From Dyadobacter chenwenxiniae (lineage in GTDB: Bacteria > Bacteroidota > Bacteroidia > Cytophagales > Spirosomataceae): a DNA stretch of 64,000 nucleotides. Positions 41,193-52,600 of the stretch are shown in pieces; the first letter of the stretch is position 1; each line of letters begins with the position of its first letter. Where the stretch lies: NCBI RefSeq assembly GCF_022869785.1, contig NZ_CP094997.1:4216001-4280000 (forward strand). Direction: 5' to 3'. The notes below the pieces were generated by a model. The model was not told the origin of the DNA. It was given only the letters and a program-made list of their open reading frames with translations, and made no database searches. A program made the position numbers and the translations under genes.

Positions 41193-42038
41193 ATGGACAT
41201 TCACATGATAGACACCGGATTCTTTAAACTGGACGGAGGGGCGATGTTCGGGGTGGTTCCGAAATCGCTTTGGAACAGGCATAACCCCGCAGATGAGAAA
41301 AACCTTTGCACCTGGGCTATGCGTTGCATGCTCATTGAGGATAGCGGCAGGTTGATATTAATCGACACAGGTCTGGGTAACAAACAGGATCAGAAGTTTT
41401 TCGGCCATTACGATTTACACGGAGATGCCAGCCTAATTTCCTCCATTAAAAATCACGGCTATGACGCTACGGACATTACAGATGTTATATTGACCCATTT
41501 ACATTTCGATCACGTAGGCGGCGCTGTGCAATACAATAAGGATCGGACGCAGCTGCTTCCTACCTTCCCTAATGCTGTTTACTGGTCCAATGCAGCACAT
41601 TGGGAATGGGCTGTGAACCCGAATCCCCGCGAAAAAGCATCGTTTCTGAAAGAGAACATTCTTCCTTTGAAAGAATCGGGTCAGCTGAAATTTATCGATA
41701 AGAGCCAGTCCCCCTTTTCTAACATTGATTTCATCCATGTGGACGGCCATACAGAGCAAATGATGCTGCCTGTGATACATTATAAGGATCAAAAAATTAT
41801 TTATGCCGCGGATTTGTTGCCATCTTCTTATCACATTCCGCTGGCCTGGATCATGAGTTATGACATGCGGCCGCTCGTTACCATGCAGGAAAAGCAGGAA
41901 GTGTTGCAAAATGCTGCCGCCGGAAAGCACATTATATTATTTGAGCATGACCCCGCCTTTGAAGCTGCCGTGGTGGAGCAAACCGAAAAAGGAATTGCCA
42001 TTCGCGAGCGTGGTGCACTGAGCACTTTTATCAGTTAA
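41193..42038 (+). CDS. Metallo-beta-lactamase-fold hydrolase
   Basis: A 281-residue MBL-fold protein with the zinc motif THLHFDHVGG (H102, H104, D106, H107) and later metal ligands near VDGHTEQMM and AADLLPS. The N-terminal arrangement (DTGFFKLDGGAMFGVVPKSLW and LILIDTGLG) resembles the quorum-quenching lactonase and related hydrolase subfamily, but the substrate is unknown. No export signal. It precedes the patatin gene by 4 bases, so the two are co-transcribed. Confidence 0.85.
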   Translation: MDIHMIDTGFFKLDGGAMFGVVPKSLWNRHNPADEKNLCTWAMRCMLIEDSGRLILIDTGLGNKQDQKFFGHYDLHGDASLISSIKNHGYDATDITDVILTHLHFDHVGGAVQYNKDRTQLLPTFPNAVYWSNAAHWEWAVNPNPREKASFLKENILPLKESGQLKFIDKSQSPFSNIDFIHVDGHTEQMMLPVIHYKDQKIIYAADLLPSSYHIPLAWIMSYDMRPLVTMQEKQEVLQNAAAGKHIILFEHDPAFEAAVVEQTEKGIAIRERGALSTFIS

Positions 42039-42042
42039 TGTT

Positions 42043-42810
42043 ATGAAGATCGGTCTGGTTTTATCCGGTGGCGGGGCACGCGGCATTGCGCACATTGGCG
42101 CAGTTAAGGCATTGATAGAAAGTGGGATTAAGCCCGACATTATCAGTGGGACCAGTTCCGGCGCGTTCGTTGGTGCCATGCTTGCGCACGGTTACACGCC
42201 TGATGAAATCATTGAAATGATCCTGCAAACGAGCTTTTATCCCTATATCCGGTTTGGATTCGGCGCAAACGGCCTTTTGCACATGAACAAATTGGAGGCA
42301 GTGCTCCGTAAGTACATTCCCGAAAACACATTTGAATCGCTAAAAACCAAGTTCGTCGTCACTGCGACGGACATTGTATCCGGGGAAGAGCTGCAATTCC
42401 GGAGCGGCGAGCTGGCCATTCCGGTTCTTGCCTCGTGCTGCATTCCCGGCCTTTTCAGCCCAATCCGTTTCCAGGGTCGCGATCTGGTCGATGGCGGCGT
42501 GCTCAATAACCTTCCAGTCGAGCCAATTATGCATGAAGCCGATTTCATTATCGGCATCCACTGCAATCCGTTCACATTGGACAAGCCTCTCAAAAGAACT
42601 ACGGAACTCGTCTACCGGAGCCTTATCCTGGCCATGCATAGCAAAACAAAAGAACGTTTCAAGAAATGCGATTTACTGATCGAACCTGCGGAATTAAGCC
42701 GTTTCAGCATTTTTGATTTCCGGAAAGCCGGGCAGTTGTTTGAGGTAGGTTATGATTATACCAAACGATTGTTGGAAGAAACTGGCGTCGATTTCGGTAA
42801 GTTAACCTAG
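42043..42810 (+). CDS. Patatin-like phospholipase
   Basis: A 255-residue bacterial patatin/RssA-like lipase with the oxyanion loop SGGGARGIAHIG, the nucleophile serine S38 in GTSSG, and the catalytic aspartate D150 in DGGVLNN. It cleaves acyl ester bonds of phospholipids in the cytosol. It lies four bases after the MBL gene. Confidence 0.9.
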   Translation: MKIGLVLSGGGARGIAHIGAVKALIESGIKPDIISGTSSGAFVGAMLAHGYTPDEIIEMILQTSFYPYIRFGFGANGLLHMNKLEAVLRKYIPENTFESLKTKFVVTATDIVSGEELQFRSGELAIPVLASCCIPGLFSPIRFQGRDLVDGGVLNNLPVEPIMHEADFIIGIHCNPFTLDKPLKRTTELVYRSLILAMHSKTKERFKKCDLLIEPAELSRFSIFDFRKAGQLFEVGYDYTKRLLEETGVDFGKLT

Positions 42811-42951
42811 TAAATCCAGAAAAAACTTAAACGTTCGCTGGCCGTCGCTATATGAGGCCCACAGCAAGTCGACAAGATCACTTTGGACTTTTTGTAAGCG
42901 GAAGGAACTTTATAAATATGATCCCAAAAGTGTGACTTATTCACTCTGCCG

Positions 42952-44256
42952 TCATTCCCCAAGCTTCTTTACAACCCATTCACCAACCTGAATTCCTTGC
43001 TTTTGCCCGTTTTCTATGGCGTCCATGAAGTGGATTCCTCCGTAAAAACGCGACATGCCGGATTCTTCGGCGGCAGCCATGAATGATGGAAATTTGCGGG
43101 CTTTGAGGCCAAAACGCTCTTCAACGGTGTCGGTGTATTCGAATTTATCTCCAAAATAATGGGTCAGGATTACGGCTGATGAAGATGATATAACGGAGTG
43201 GCCGCTCAGATATTCGGGAAAGGGAGGCGTTTGTAAAAATGGCGTCCAGGTAGGATCGATGTATTTGCGGATGGCTGTCTCAGGGCGGATGCGGTTGCTG
43301 CGGAATTTCTCCTCCCAGCAGGTCATAAATCCGTCCATCAATCCAATGGCAACGGACGTATGGATTAACATCGTTTTGGAAAAATCTGTCTTGCCTTGCT
43401 TGCAGGCAATGTTTGTTATTCCCATCCAGTGCGCCCCCGGAGAGATCTTCTTCATCCCAACCAGCAAATGCCCTTTGTTTTCCAGAGCAAACGGGTTACA
43501 ATCCCAAAAAGCCGCCATAACCCGGTGCTGAGGCTCTTTTTTATCGTCATAATTAAGCTTCATCAACTTGAAAAAAGCTGATTTTTTGTCTTCCGAAAAA
43601 GCGACAGGAGGCTCCGGGCGGAATTGCGCAGCGGAATCAAGCGTGAATGGACGAACGGTTTTAAAGTAAGGCTCCACAGGTGGGAAATAGCCGGGAGGAG
43701 TCGGGTACCAGGTCCCTAATGTGTTTTTAGGCTCGTAGCGAGGGAAATTACTGATCAGATTATATTTGTCTGCCTTAGCATATTTTAAAATCTGCTTGCT
43801 GATCGCCAAGGCGTATTTCTGTGAGCCGGCGATGGCTTCTTCGCTTATGCCTGCATTTCTGCACGAATCCAGTAACCTGGCCTGATAGGTTTGCAATAAT
43901 TCGCCGGATGGCTGCATTTTCCTGGCCGTTTCCAGCATGGCCAGCACGGCGCTTAATTGGTAGGAAAATGTCGTTATCGCTGGCTTGGTCATTTGTGGAT
44001 ATTCATTCAATACACCGTGCATGCTCTTGTAAGCTGTATCATTTTGCGAAACAACTTCGTAGCCGGCCAGGCAGGCATAGGCGAAAAATCTGGCGCTTAA
44101 TGGTGGATTGGTGACGTCGTGGATCATGACGTCGGTCATCTGCAATGTTACATTCCCAATCGCGTCAGGACTAATGTTCGCTGGTGAATCCTTTTTACAG
44201 CTTCCCAAAAGGCCAATCACTGCAATCAGCAGCCAGCCCTTATTTAACTTTACCAA
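42952..44256 (-). CDS. Vanadium-haloperoxidase/PAP2-type lipoprotein (copy 1)
   Basis: A 434-residue lipoprotein (lipobox LLGSC, C20) of the vanadium-dependent haloperoxidase/PAP2 superfamily. The oxyanion-binding set is complete: K317 and R324-P325 in KFRSNRIRP (KX6RP), S351-G352-H353 in EYLSGHS, and S402-R403...H409 in SRFYGGIHFMD. The enzyme could oxidise halides with peroxide or remove phosphate; sequence alone does not decide. It is the last gene of the SusC-SusD-FG-GAP operon and overlaps the FG-GAP gene end by 17 bases. Confidence 0.8.
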   Translation of the reverse strand: MVKLNKGWLLIAVIGLLGSCKKDSPANISPDAIGNVTLQMTDVMIHDVTNPPLSARFFAYACLAGYEVVSQNDTAYKSMHGVLNEYPQMTKPAITTFSYQLSAVLAMLETARKMQPSGELLQTYQARLLDSCRNAGISEEAIAGSQKYALAISKQILKYAKADKYNLISNFPRYEPKNTLGTWYPTPPGYFPPVEPYFKTVRPFTLDSAAQFRPEPPVAFSEDKKSAFFKLMKLNYDDKKEPQHRVMAAFWDCNPFALENKGHLLVGMKKISPGAHWMGITNIACKQGKTDFSKTMLIHTSVAIGLMDGFMTCWEEKFRSNRIRPETAIRKYIDPTWTPFLQTPPFPEYLSGHSVISSSSAVILTHYFGDKFEYTDTVEERFGLKARKFPSFMAAAEESGMSRFYGGIHFMDAIENGQKQGIQVGEWVVKKLGE

Positions 44257-47200
44257 TTTGATATGCTTTAATTTCCTGTTGATTTATCCCGAATAAAAGC
44301 TTGTCGCCAACCGGCAGCACACTTCTCACATCGCCTTTTATATTGAAACCAGACTTGTCCTGTTTAATGTAGGCAAACCCGCCCTTGCCATTTCCTTTCA
44401 ACAAAACACCAAAATTTGCGTCGTACTTCCCAAATCGCAGCCGTGCTTTACTCACATTGCCGCAAAGGAGCAAATCCTTGTTCCCGTCTTTGTCAAAATC
44501 AACGGCCGTAATGGTGTAAACAGGCGAGATCTGCGACTGGAAAGGAAGCTGTTTTTCTGAGAATTTACCATTTGGGCTTTGTTCGAAATAGGCGGTTTTC
44601 AAATAATTGGCTTTCAATTCCTTTGCTCCTGCGAGTTCGTCAGCCGTAAATATTTCCTTTGTTGTCGCATCCGCATAGCCCTTATAGTCCTGAAAACGCG
44701 TCCGCATAATGCTCATCTGGTCCAGCATTTCATCGCGGGTTACGTAAGGATAACTTTTGCCCTGGATGTAAAAACTCATGATCGGATCAATAGAGCCATT
44801 GTCGTCGAAGTCTTTGTAAATCATTTCAACAGGCTCTGCGTCGCTGGCTTTACATTGGCTGTTCAGTCCCAAATTACCGATAACCAAATCGTCCTTACCA
44901 TCACCGTTCAGATCGGTTAACAGTATTTTGTTCCACCATCCACTGTATTGTTTATCGAAATAAGTCGTGGTTTTATTTTCAAATTTGCCATTCACATTCA
45001 TGTAAACCGTAATAGGCATCCATTCGCCGACGACGATCAGATCAGGCTTTTTATCCCCATTCAAATCCGTCCAGGCTGCGTCGGTCACTAATCCGATGGT
45101 TGCTAGCTCAGAGGAAAGCGTTGCCGTCTGGTCGGAGAATCTGCCTGCGCCGTCATTGATCAAAATGTAGCTTCTCGGCGTTTCGGGATAGCGCCCGGGG
45201 ATGACGCGGCCGCCTACGAACAGGTCGGGCTTTTTGTCTCCGTTAATGTCCGCTACGCGCACGCAGCTGGTGCTGGTGATCATTTTGGGCAATGCGCCTG
45301 CACTTTTTGTGAAATTACCTTTGCCATCATTCAGGTATAAACGGCTTTGCAGCAACGGATCTTCGGGCATGAACGCGGCATAACCGCCGCTGCCCACAAA
45401 CAAATCCTGGGATCCGTCGCCATTGGCGTCGAAGAAGACGGCGTCCGTGTCGTCACTTTGCTTGTCCGCTTCAAATGCCGGCACTGATTTGCTTGTGAAA
45501 GCGCCTCCCTTTTGCTGCAAATAGAGCTTTCCGGCTTCTCCCGGACCGCCTCCGGCATAAATGTCCTCCAAACCATCCCCATTCACATCGCCTTTCACCA
45601 GACAAGGTCCTGAAAAGGAAATTGGGTTAACGAGCAATGGCTGACGTTTGAAATCATTCGTATTACTTGTTTTTGCACTATAAGCGATCGGTGATTGTAC
45701 CGGATTGTAAATCGGGCTGGCCGTTTCCGTACTGGCTCTCGCCGTTTTTGCATTCTTTTCTGTTAATGTCAAAAGCGCATTTGACTTGGGTTTGATCACA
45801 CGCTCACGTTTCCCGCTGAGCCAGACAATTTGCAGGGAATCGATGCTTTCCTTAGCCAAACCGAAATGCAAGACCGGCGATACGCTCGACTGGTAACCAC
45901 GCGTTGGCATTTGTTCCAGATACTGTTTTTGCCCCTTGCTGTAAATGGTCACCTTCGCCCCGATGCCGAATTTATTGCGTTCCTCACCTTCCAGCTTTAT
46001 TTTCAAATAATTGTTTTTCAGCAACTTATCACCATCATTTTGATAAATAAATGCTGGCTTATTAATGTTGTTTACGACCAGATCCAGGTCTCCGTCATTG
46101 TCCAGATCCGAATATGCCGCGCCACCACTGTTAGAAATTTCTCCCAAACCCCAGCTTTCGGCAACATTGGTGAAGGTCAGATCTTTTTTGTTTTGAAAAA
46201 GATAATTTTTCATGTTTGACGACGGCATTTGATACACCATATTGAGCACATCCTCGCGCTTAACCTGCCCTTCAATGCGTTTCAAATGATCACCCATAAA
46301 TTTTACAAAATCCATATTCGTAAAATCGCGCAGATTGCCGTTGGTGATAAAGAGGTCTTTCCAGCCATCATTATCGTAATCTGCAAACAGTGACGCCCAG
46401 CTCCAATCGGTATTGGAAACGCCGGACAACTGCCCAACTTCTGAGAAAACGGGTGTTTTACTTTTCCCTCCCTGGCCCTGGTTCAGTTGCAGCATATTCC
46501 GCATATACTGGTGGTGGAAACCCATCTTCACATTAAAATCGAAGAGCTCGTAATTGTCCAGGCCGGCCAGCAATTTCTGCCTGCGGTTGTCCTCAGGCAA
46601 CATATCGAGTGTGAAAATGTCCGGCAGACCGTCATTATTGAAGTCGGCGATATCGTTGCCCATGGATGAATGGGACGTGTGCCCGATAGATGCATTGAGT
46701 ACGTCGGTGAATGTGCCGTTTTTGTTGTTGATATATAAAAAATCGGGAACAGAATAGTCGTTTGAAATATACATATCCTGCCAGCCGTCCTGATTTACAT
46801 CCGCTACGCCTATGCCCAAGCCGTAAGTCAGAGGCGAACTTTGAATGCCTGCTTTCCTGGTAATGTCAGCAAAATAGGGCGTGCCATCGGCTTTGGGATC
46901 ATTTCTGAAAAAACGCACTCCTGTGATTGGATCGTCTTTTTTGAGCAAATCTGCCGTGCTGGCCTCATCCAGGATTGGAAGCGATTTGGGATTATGGTTT
47001 AATAAAAACATATCCATATCACCGTCTCTATCAAAATCAAAGAATGCAGCTTGCGTGCTGTTGCTTGGTGCACCCAGACCGTATTTTTCAGCCGATTCTT
47101 CAAACTGCGGAATGCCATTTGGATTATTACCCTTATTTATAAAAAGCTGACCTTTAAGACTTTCCGGCGAAACATTTCCCGAATAACACACGTAAATGTC

Positions 47201-47626
47201 CAGCTTACCATCGCCATTTACGTCGGCCATAGTCACCCCCGTTTTCCAGGGCCTTTCCCTTCCGCCAACGCCAGTGGCTGCCGTAATGTCTTCAAAAACC
47301 ATCTGACCTTTGTTGAGATACAGCTTATTAGGCACCATGTTGCCGGTAAAATAAATGTCGTCAAGCCCGTCGCCATTCAAGTCGCCTGCAGCCACGCCGC
47401 CGCCATTGTAAAAATATTCGTACATCAACACATTGGTATTCAGGCCTTCTGTTAATGTGTTGGCAAAATCGATTTTAGTTTTTTCGACGGGTAAAAGAGT
47501 AAACAGAGGCGTTTGGCTTTCACCGCCTTTGGGTTTATCGGAATCTGCGGATTTATTGCATCCTATAAAACCAAGACTGAATGTCAGCACGATAACTCCT
47601 GGGATCCAGGATTTTATTCGCTTCAT
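44240..47626 (-). CDS. FG-GAP/VCBS repeat and ASPIC/UnbV-domain lipoprotein (CRTAC1-like)
   Basis: A protein of about 1128 residues from the ATG at 47626, with lipobox FIGC. Many DxNxDGxxD calcium-loop repeats (DLNGDGLDDIYF, DVNGDGKLDIYV, DFNNDGLPDIFT and more) form beta-propellers. At about the middle, an ASPIC/UnbV segment (FGIGAKVTIYSKGQKQYLEQ, then LHFGLAKESIDSLQIVW) divides two propeller blocks. It is surface-anchored or periplasmic. Such CRTAC1-like proteins often accompany SusC/SusD pairs. It lies between SusD and the haloperoxidase-type gene. Role: probably binding of a polymer or complex glycan (inference). Confidence 0.88.
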   Translation of the reverse strand: MKRIKSWIPGVIVLTFSLGFIGCNKSADSDKPKGGESQTPLFTLLPVEKTKIDFANTLTEGLNTNVLMYEYFYNGGGVAAGDLNGDGLDDIYFTGNMVPNKLYLNKGQMVFEDITAATGVGGRERPWKTGVTMADVNGDGKLDIYVCYSGNVSPESLKGQLFINKGNNPNGIPQFEESAEKYGLGAPSNSTQAAFFDFDRDGDMDMFLLNHNPKSLPILDEASTADLLKKDDPITGVRFFRNDPKADGTPYFADITRKAGIQSSPLTYGLGIGVADVNQDGWQDMYISNDYSVPDFLYINNKNGTFTDVLNASIGHTSHSSMGNDIADFNNDGLPDIFTLDMLPEDNRRQKLLAGLDNYELFDFNVKMGFHHQYMRNMLQLNQGQGGKSKTPVFSEVGQLSGVSNTDWSWASLFADYDNDGWKDLFITNGNLRDFTNMDFVKFMGDHLKRIEGQVKREDVLNMVYQMPSSNMKNYLFQNKKDLTFTNVAESWGLGEISNSGGAAYSDLDNDGDLDLVVNNINKPAFIYQNDGDKLLKNNYLKIKLEGEERNKFGIGAKVTIYSKGQKQYLEQMPTRGYQSSVSPVLHFGLAKESIDSLQIVWLSGKRERVIKPKSNALLTLTEKNAKTARASTETASPIYNPVQSPIAYSAKTSNTNDFKRQPLLVNPISFSGPCLVKGDVNGDGLEDIYAGGGPGEAGKLYLQQKGGAFTSKSVPAFEADKQSDDTDAVFFDANGDGSQDLFVGSGGYAAFMPEDPLLQSRLYLNDGKGNFTKSAGALPKMITSTSCVRVADINGDKKPDLFVGGRVIPGRYPETPRSYILINDGAGRFSDQTATLSSELATIGLVTDAAWTDLNGDKKPDLIVVGEWMPITVYMNVNGKFENKTTTYFDKQYSGWWNKILLTDLNGDGKDDLVIGNLGLNSQCKASDAEPVEMIYKDFDDNGSIDPIMSFYIQGKSYPYVTRDEMLDQMSIMRTRFQDYKGYADATTKEIFTADELAGAKELKANYLKTAYFEQSPNGKFSEKQLPFQSQISPVYTITAVDFDKDGNKDLLLCGNVSKARLRFGKYDANFGVLLKGNGKGGFAYIKQDKSGFNIKGDVRSVLPVGDKLLFGINQQEIKAYQIGKVK

Positions 47627-47721
47627 AATAGGGCCACGAAGGATTGAACTGTATAAAAAAGAAACTATGCCTTCATAACGAAGACATAGTTTCACAAATT
47701 TACTGATAAAGTGAGGACTAA

Positions 47722-49594
47722 CTATTTATCATAACCAGGATTCTGCGCCAGTTTTGAATTTCGGTTAATCTCATCCCGGCTGAACGGACGGAAGTACATT
47801 TTATCAACCCAAGGTGCGGTTTTCGTGCGATTTCTCCACGACCGGCGTGTAGGTGTAAGTATAAACATCCGTATCATAGTGATATGGCTCTTTCATAGAC
47901 TTACCCGCCTTGAATTTACCCAGCACGTTAATGTATTGCAATGGACGGCCCAGTGTTTCCTTGGCAATCATCCAGCGGCGGGCGTCATGGTAACGCTGCT
48001 CTTCATAAGCCATTTCTACCCTTCTTTCATGACGGTAGGCCTCTTTCAAAGCGGCGCCAGTCACTTTCAATGCTGGCATACCTGCGCGGAAACGGATCCT
48101 GTTTAACCATAGCAAAGCTTCTGCTTCCTGACCCACTTCAATGCTCGCTTCAATGTAGTTGAATACAACCTCGGTGGTGCGAAGGAATGGCCATGGGATG
48201 TTCTGACGGTCGGTGTTATCATACAATGCAGGGTTTGGATCAATAAACTTACGCATGTAATAACCAGTCCGGCTTCCATTCCAGTCTTCGATTGAGCTGC
48301 TGCGTGTATCCAATCCTTTGCGGTTGATCAATGCTCCTTTGTCATCTAAAAGGTCATATGCACCTGTCTGAATCTGGTTTGCCGGATCTTTTGCATCCGA
48401 AGGACGTGGTTTCCAATCTGCACCATCATACATGACGGTTGCATAAAAACGTGGATCGCGGTTTTTGTAAGGAGCTGCTTTGTGATGGTTTGTCCAGCTA
48501 AAAGTTCCTCCATCAATGATAATCGTCACCAATGTGCCGATGGGCGTGTTTCCAGCCCAGTTGTGATAACCGTTAGGACCATTGTTCAAACCAGTCTGAC
48601 GTGCTCCTTCGCTCAAACTTGGCGTAAAATAGCGTCCGAAAAGGATTTCATTAGCAGCTGACGCATCCAGTGATTTATCAGCACTTCCGCCACCCATTGC
48701 AATAGAGATGTAATTGATCCTTCCCTGTGCAGGAGTTACCGGTGTAGTCAGATTGAGTTTATAACCTCCATCCGTTGCAGCCAATGCAGCTTTTGCAGCA
48801 GCCTGCGCAGCGGTCCAGCGCGCTTTTCTGTCACCCGATACATAGCCCAAAAATTCTGGATTGGGGTATGCAGCAATCACACTCGATTTAGCTTTTGCAG
48901 TAGGTATATCATGTAAATCGCTGGCGGCGTAAAGCAAGACCCTCGATTTCAGCGCCAATGCAGCGGCTTCGGTTGCACGGCCTTTCACCACTGTTTTGCC
49001 TTTCAACAATAAAGCAGCGCTGTCAAGGTCGGTAACCATGCGGGTTACACATTCTTCATAAGTGTTACGAGGCACGGAGTAATCTTCATTCAGGTTGTAA
49101 ACCCTGGTGATGATCGGGGCAGAACCATAGTAGCGAACAAGTTGCTGATAGTAATAGGCGCGTAAAAAGTAAGTTTCGCCCATCAGACGTGCTTTCAGCG
49201 TTTCGTCTGTGAAAGTCGCTGTCGGAAGATTAGCCAAAGCCAGGTTTGTGGCCCGGATCCGCGTAAACATAGGCCCCCAGCCATAGGTATCATCCACCCA
49301 ACCCAGGTTTGAAGGGCTTAAACTTCCTTCGTTCACCGTGTTAATGTTACGTCCCGTGTGGGTAAAAACGGCTTCATCGGTTAGCGAGGCAAGCATCTGC
49401 TCACTGAATCCTCCTTGTTGAAGGCCCGCATAAATCCCTGTTACAAAGCCCTCTGCCAACGGTCCTTCTTTCCATACTTCTTCACTTGGAATTTCGGTCG
49501 GTGGGGTCACATCCAGGAAATCAGTGTCGCAGGACGATAATCCAGCCGCGGTCAGCAGGGCAATGAAGATTATACTTTTATATTTCAATTTCAT
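47722..49594 (-). pseudogene. SusD/RagB-family lipoprotein, frameshifted near the C-terminus
   Basis: The open frame runs 596 residues to a stop at 47804. Beginning at base 47812, one extra T (minus strand, ACCTTGGG) shifts the frame. Without it the protein continues WVDKMYFRPFSRDEINRNSK to a stop at 47722, the canonical SusD ending, giving about 623 residues. The N-terminus is an intact lipoprotein leader (LSSC), then the TPR-rich SusD-like body (EVWKEGPLAEGFVTGIYAGL, TTEVVFNYIEASIEVGQEAEAL). It is the surface glycan-binding partner of the SusC gene 11 bases upstream. Truncation is probably a mutation or an assembly error. Confidence 0.8.
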
Positions 49595-49605
49595 AATTGT
49601 TGTCT

Positions 49606-52600
49606 TTAAAATGCTACACGTAGACCGGCGTTGATAATTCTTGCCTGTGGATAGTATTGGCCACTGTTATTGGTGGATTCCGGATCCCAGACCTTGATTT
49701 TATCGAAAGTGAACAAGTTCAATCCATTCACGTAGACCCGGAATTTGCTCAACCCGATTTTCGAACCAAGCTCAGATGGCAGGTTATAGCCTAGCTCAAT
49801 GTTCTTCACACGCAGGTAATTGTTGCTTTTCAGGAAGTAGTTGTTAATACCAGCTTGTCCTGTGTTGGTATAATACCTGTTGTTACGGTTGGTCAAACGT
49901 GGATATTCGCTGGTTGGGTTATCAATTGTCCAACGGTGGTCGAAGTCGTATTTCAAGTAGTTACCAATGTCACCGGACTCGGTAAGACCTACAATTTGCA
50001 GTCCTCCCAGCGTTCCCTGGAACAATACAGAAAGGTCAAATTGTTTGTAACCCAGGTTGATAGAGGCACCGCCCGTGAAATAGGGACGTTGTACTTTTTC
50101 AGTTCTCAAACGGTCATCGGCGCTGATTTTACCATCACCATTCACGTCTTTGAATTTCATATCACCAGGTCTCAGGTTACCCGTAATAGGTGAGTAGTCC
50201 AGTTTGTTGGCATCGATTTCGCTTTGATCTTTAAATGCTCCGTCGAATTGGTAAACAAGGAATGAGTTGTACGGCATTCCTGTTGAACGCTGGTAAACAG
50301 GCGCGCCTGGGGTTTCGTCCCAGTATTTGATCTTGTTTTTGGCATAACCACCATTCACACTTACTGAGTATCTGAAATCGTCACCCGCATTGCCATCATA
50401 GCTCAACTTGAACTCCCATCCTTTATTTTGAAGTTTACCCAGGTTTTGAGGAGGCAGCTTTCCGTCGATACCCGCAGAAGAAGGCGTTGAGCCCGCTTTT
50501 GGGATCAGGATATTAGAACGATTGTTTACGAAATAATCAAATTCAAATGCAAGTTTATCATTCAGCAATGTTCCTTCAATACCGAAGTTGGAGTTGTTGG
50601 CAACCTCCCACGTGAAGTTTTTGTTGGCGACACGTGCTTCAAGCAATGTTTTAGCAACCTGGTCATTGATAATGTAGCTACCAAGGCCCATTGTTGACAA
50701 ATACTGATATTCCGCAAGTGTTTCAGTTCCAAGGAAATAAGGCTCAGCACCCATTTGCCCCCATGAAGCACGCAGTTTCACGTTGTCCATGAACCGTACA
50801 TTGTTTTTCCAGAAATTTTCTTCCGAAACTCTCCATCCCGCAGAAACCCCAGGGAAGAAACCGAAACGGCCTTCTTTTGGAAACACATAAGAACCATCGA
50901 CGCGCCATAAGAACTCGGCCAAATATTTTTCTTTGAAGTTATACCCGGCACGACCGAAATAACTCAACCGGGCTCTGGTAAATAGGTCCGTATTATTGGT
51001 AGTCTGGCCATTTACCGTAACGGAACCAGAGTTACCAATGTTTTGCTCAGGCGTTCCGCCCGCGAAAAGCTGGTCCACAACCGGAGAAATGTAGTAACGA
51101 CGGAATGCAAAGAAACCATCACCATCCACTTTTTCACGTTGTACACCCGCCATTACATTGAAGTTGTGCGACCCGATTGATTTCTCATAAGAAATCTGTC
51201 CCGTCAACTGAATGGATAATTCCTGATAAGAAGCCTCGGTCAAACGTGGGTCTTTGAATGTAGAACGAACTGTTCCTGTCAAAACCGGCGTTGTGCCATC
51301 CGGTTCGTAGGTTTTCTTATCCCAGAAATACAATGTCCAGGGCGTTTCGAAGTTTTTCTGGCGGCGGATTTGCTTATCCAATGCTGCCATTGTATTGATC
51401 TTCAATCCCGGTACGCCAGGGATCAGAATTTCAAGACCTCCGTTTGTTTGGATATAATCCCTTTTGTCGCGCTCGTAACCAGTTGTGTTGGTTGTGATAA
51501 CCGCAGGGTTCTGACCGTTTTCAATGTCAGGACCCGCTTTTCCGTTTGGCCAGATCGCTATTTCAGTTGGCTTACCGCGCATCAGCATCCGGAAGATCGG
51601 ACCTGCGTCGTTTCCACCACTTGGGTAATTACGATCCTCTTCGCGCAATGTAAGGCCCAAATTTGCAGACACGTACTTGTTGATTTTTGTATCCAGATTG
51701 ATACGCATATCATACTGCTTGTAAGCGGTCGCAGTGTTTTTATAATAACCTTCCTGATTGATGTAACCCAGAGAAGCCAGATATCGAATGTTATCGCTTC
51801 CACCTGTTAATTGCAGATTGTGGCGTTGCTGCGGTGCCCATTTGCGGATCACAGAGCCGTACCAGTCTGTGTTTGGGTGCAAAAGCGGATCAGAACCGTC
51901 GGCGAATTTTTTCATATCATCAGGGCTGAAAACCGCATTGATCACATTCCCGTTATCCTGCCTTTTGTAAGAACCTGTTGTGTTAAAGGCTGTTAATGCA
52001 CTGCCCCACTCCCCAACATTAAGGTTATCATAAATTTGGAGCTCGTTCCGGATCGTTGCGTACTCCTGCGCGTTAGACATTTCAGGCGTTCTGGTTGGCT
52101 GGGAAGCACCGAAGTTCATGTCGTATGACAACTGTGGCTTGCCTGTTTTTCCACGCTTGGTAGTGATCAGGATTACCCCGTTACCCGCACGTGAACCGTA
52201 AATCGCTGCCGCAGCATCCTTCAAAACTGAAATACTTTCGATATCGGCCGGGTTAATACGGTCCAAACCACCACTACGGTTGGGAACTCCATCCACAACG
52301 ATCAGCGCATTGCTGTTTCCCAGGGAGTTCGTTCCGCGGATACGGATGGCAGAACCGTCATTTCCCGGTTCACCACTCGCCTGAACTGCCGAAATACCAG
52401 GCAGACGTCCGCCTAGTGTGTTGGATAAGTTCGCAGCAGGCGCTTTTTCAAGTTCCGCTCCTTTAACCGCTGTAACAGAACCAGTTAAAGTTGCTTTCTT
52501 GGCAGTACCATAACCTACAACGACCACCTCGGTCAATGCCTTGGTGTCTGAAATAAGTTTGATATCAATGTTGGATTTGCTGCCCACAGGTATTTCCTGA

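Noticed and set aside
44240..47626. Long reading frames on the plus strand inside the FG-GAP gene
   Set aside because: They are antisense shadows of repetitive Asp/Gly-rich codons and show no leader, domain or start context.
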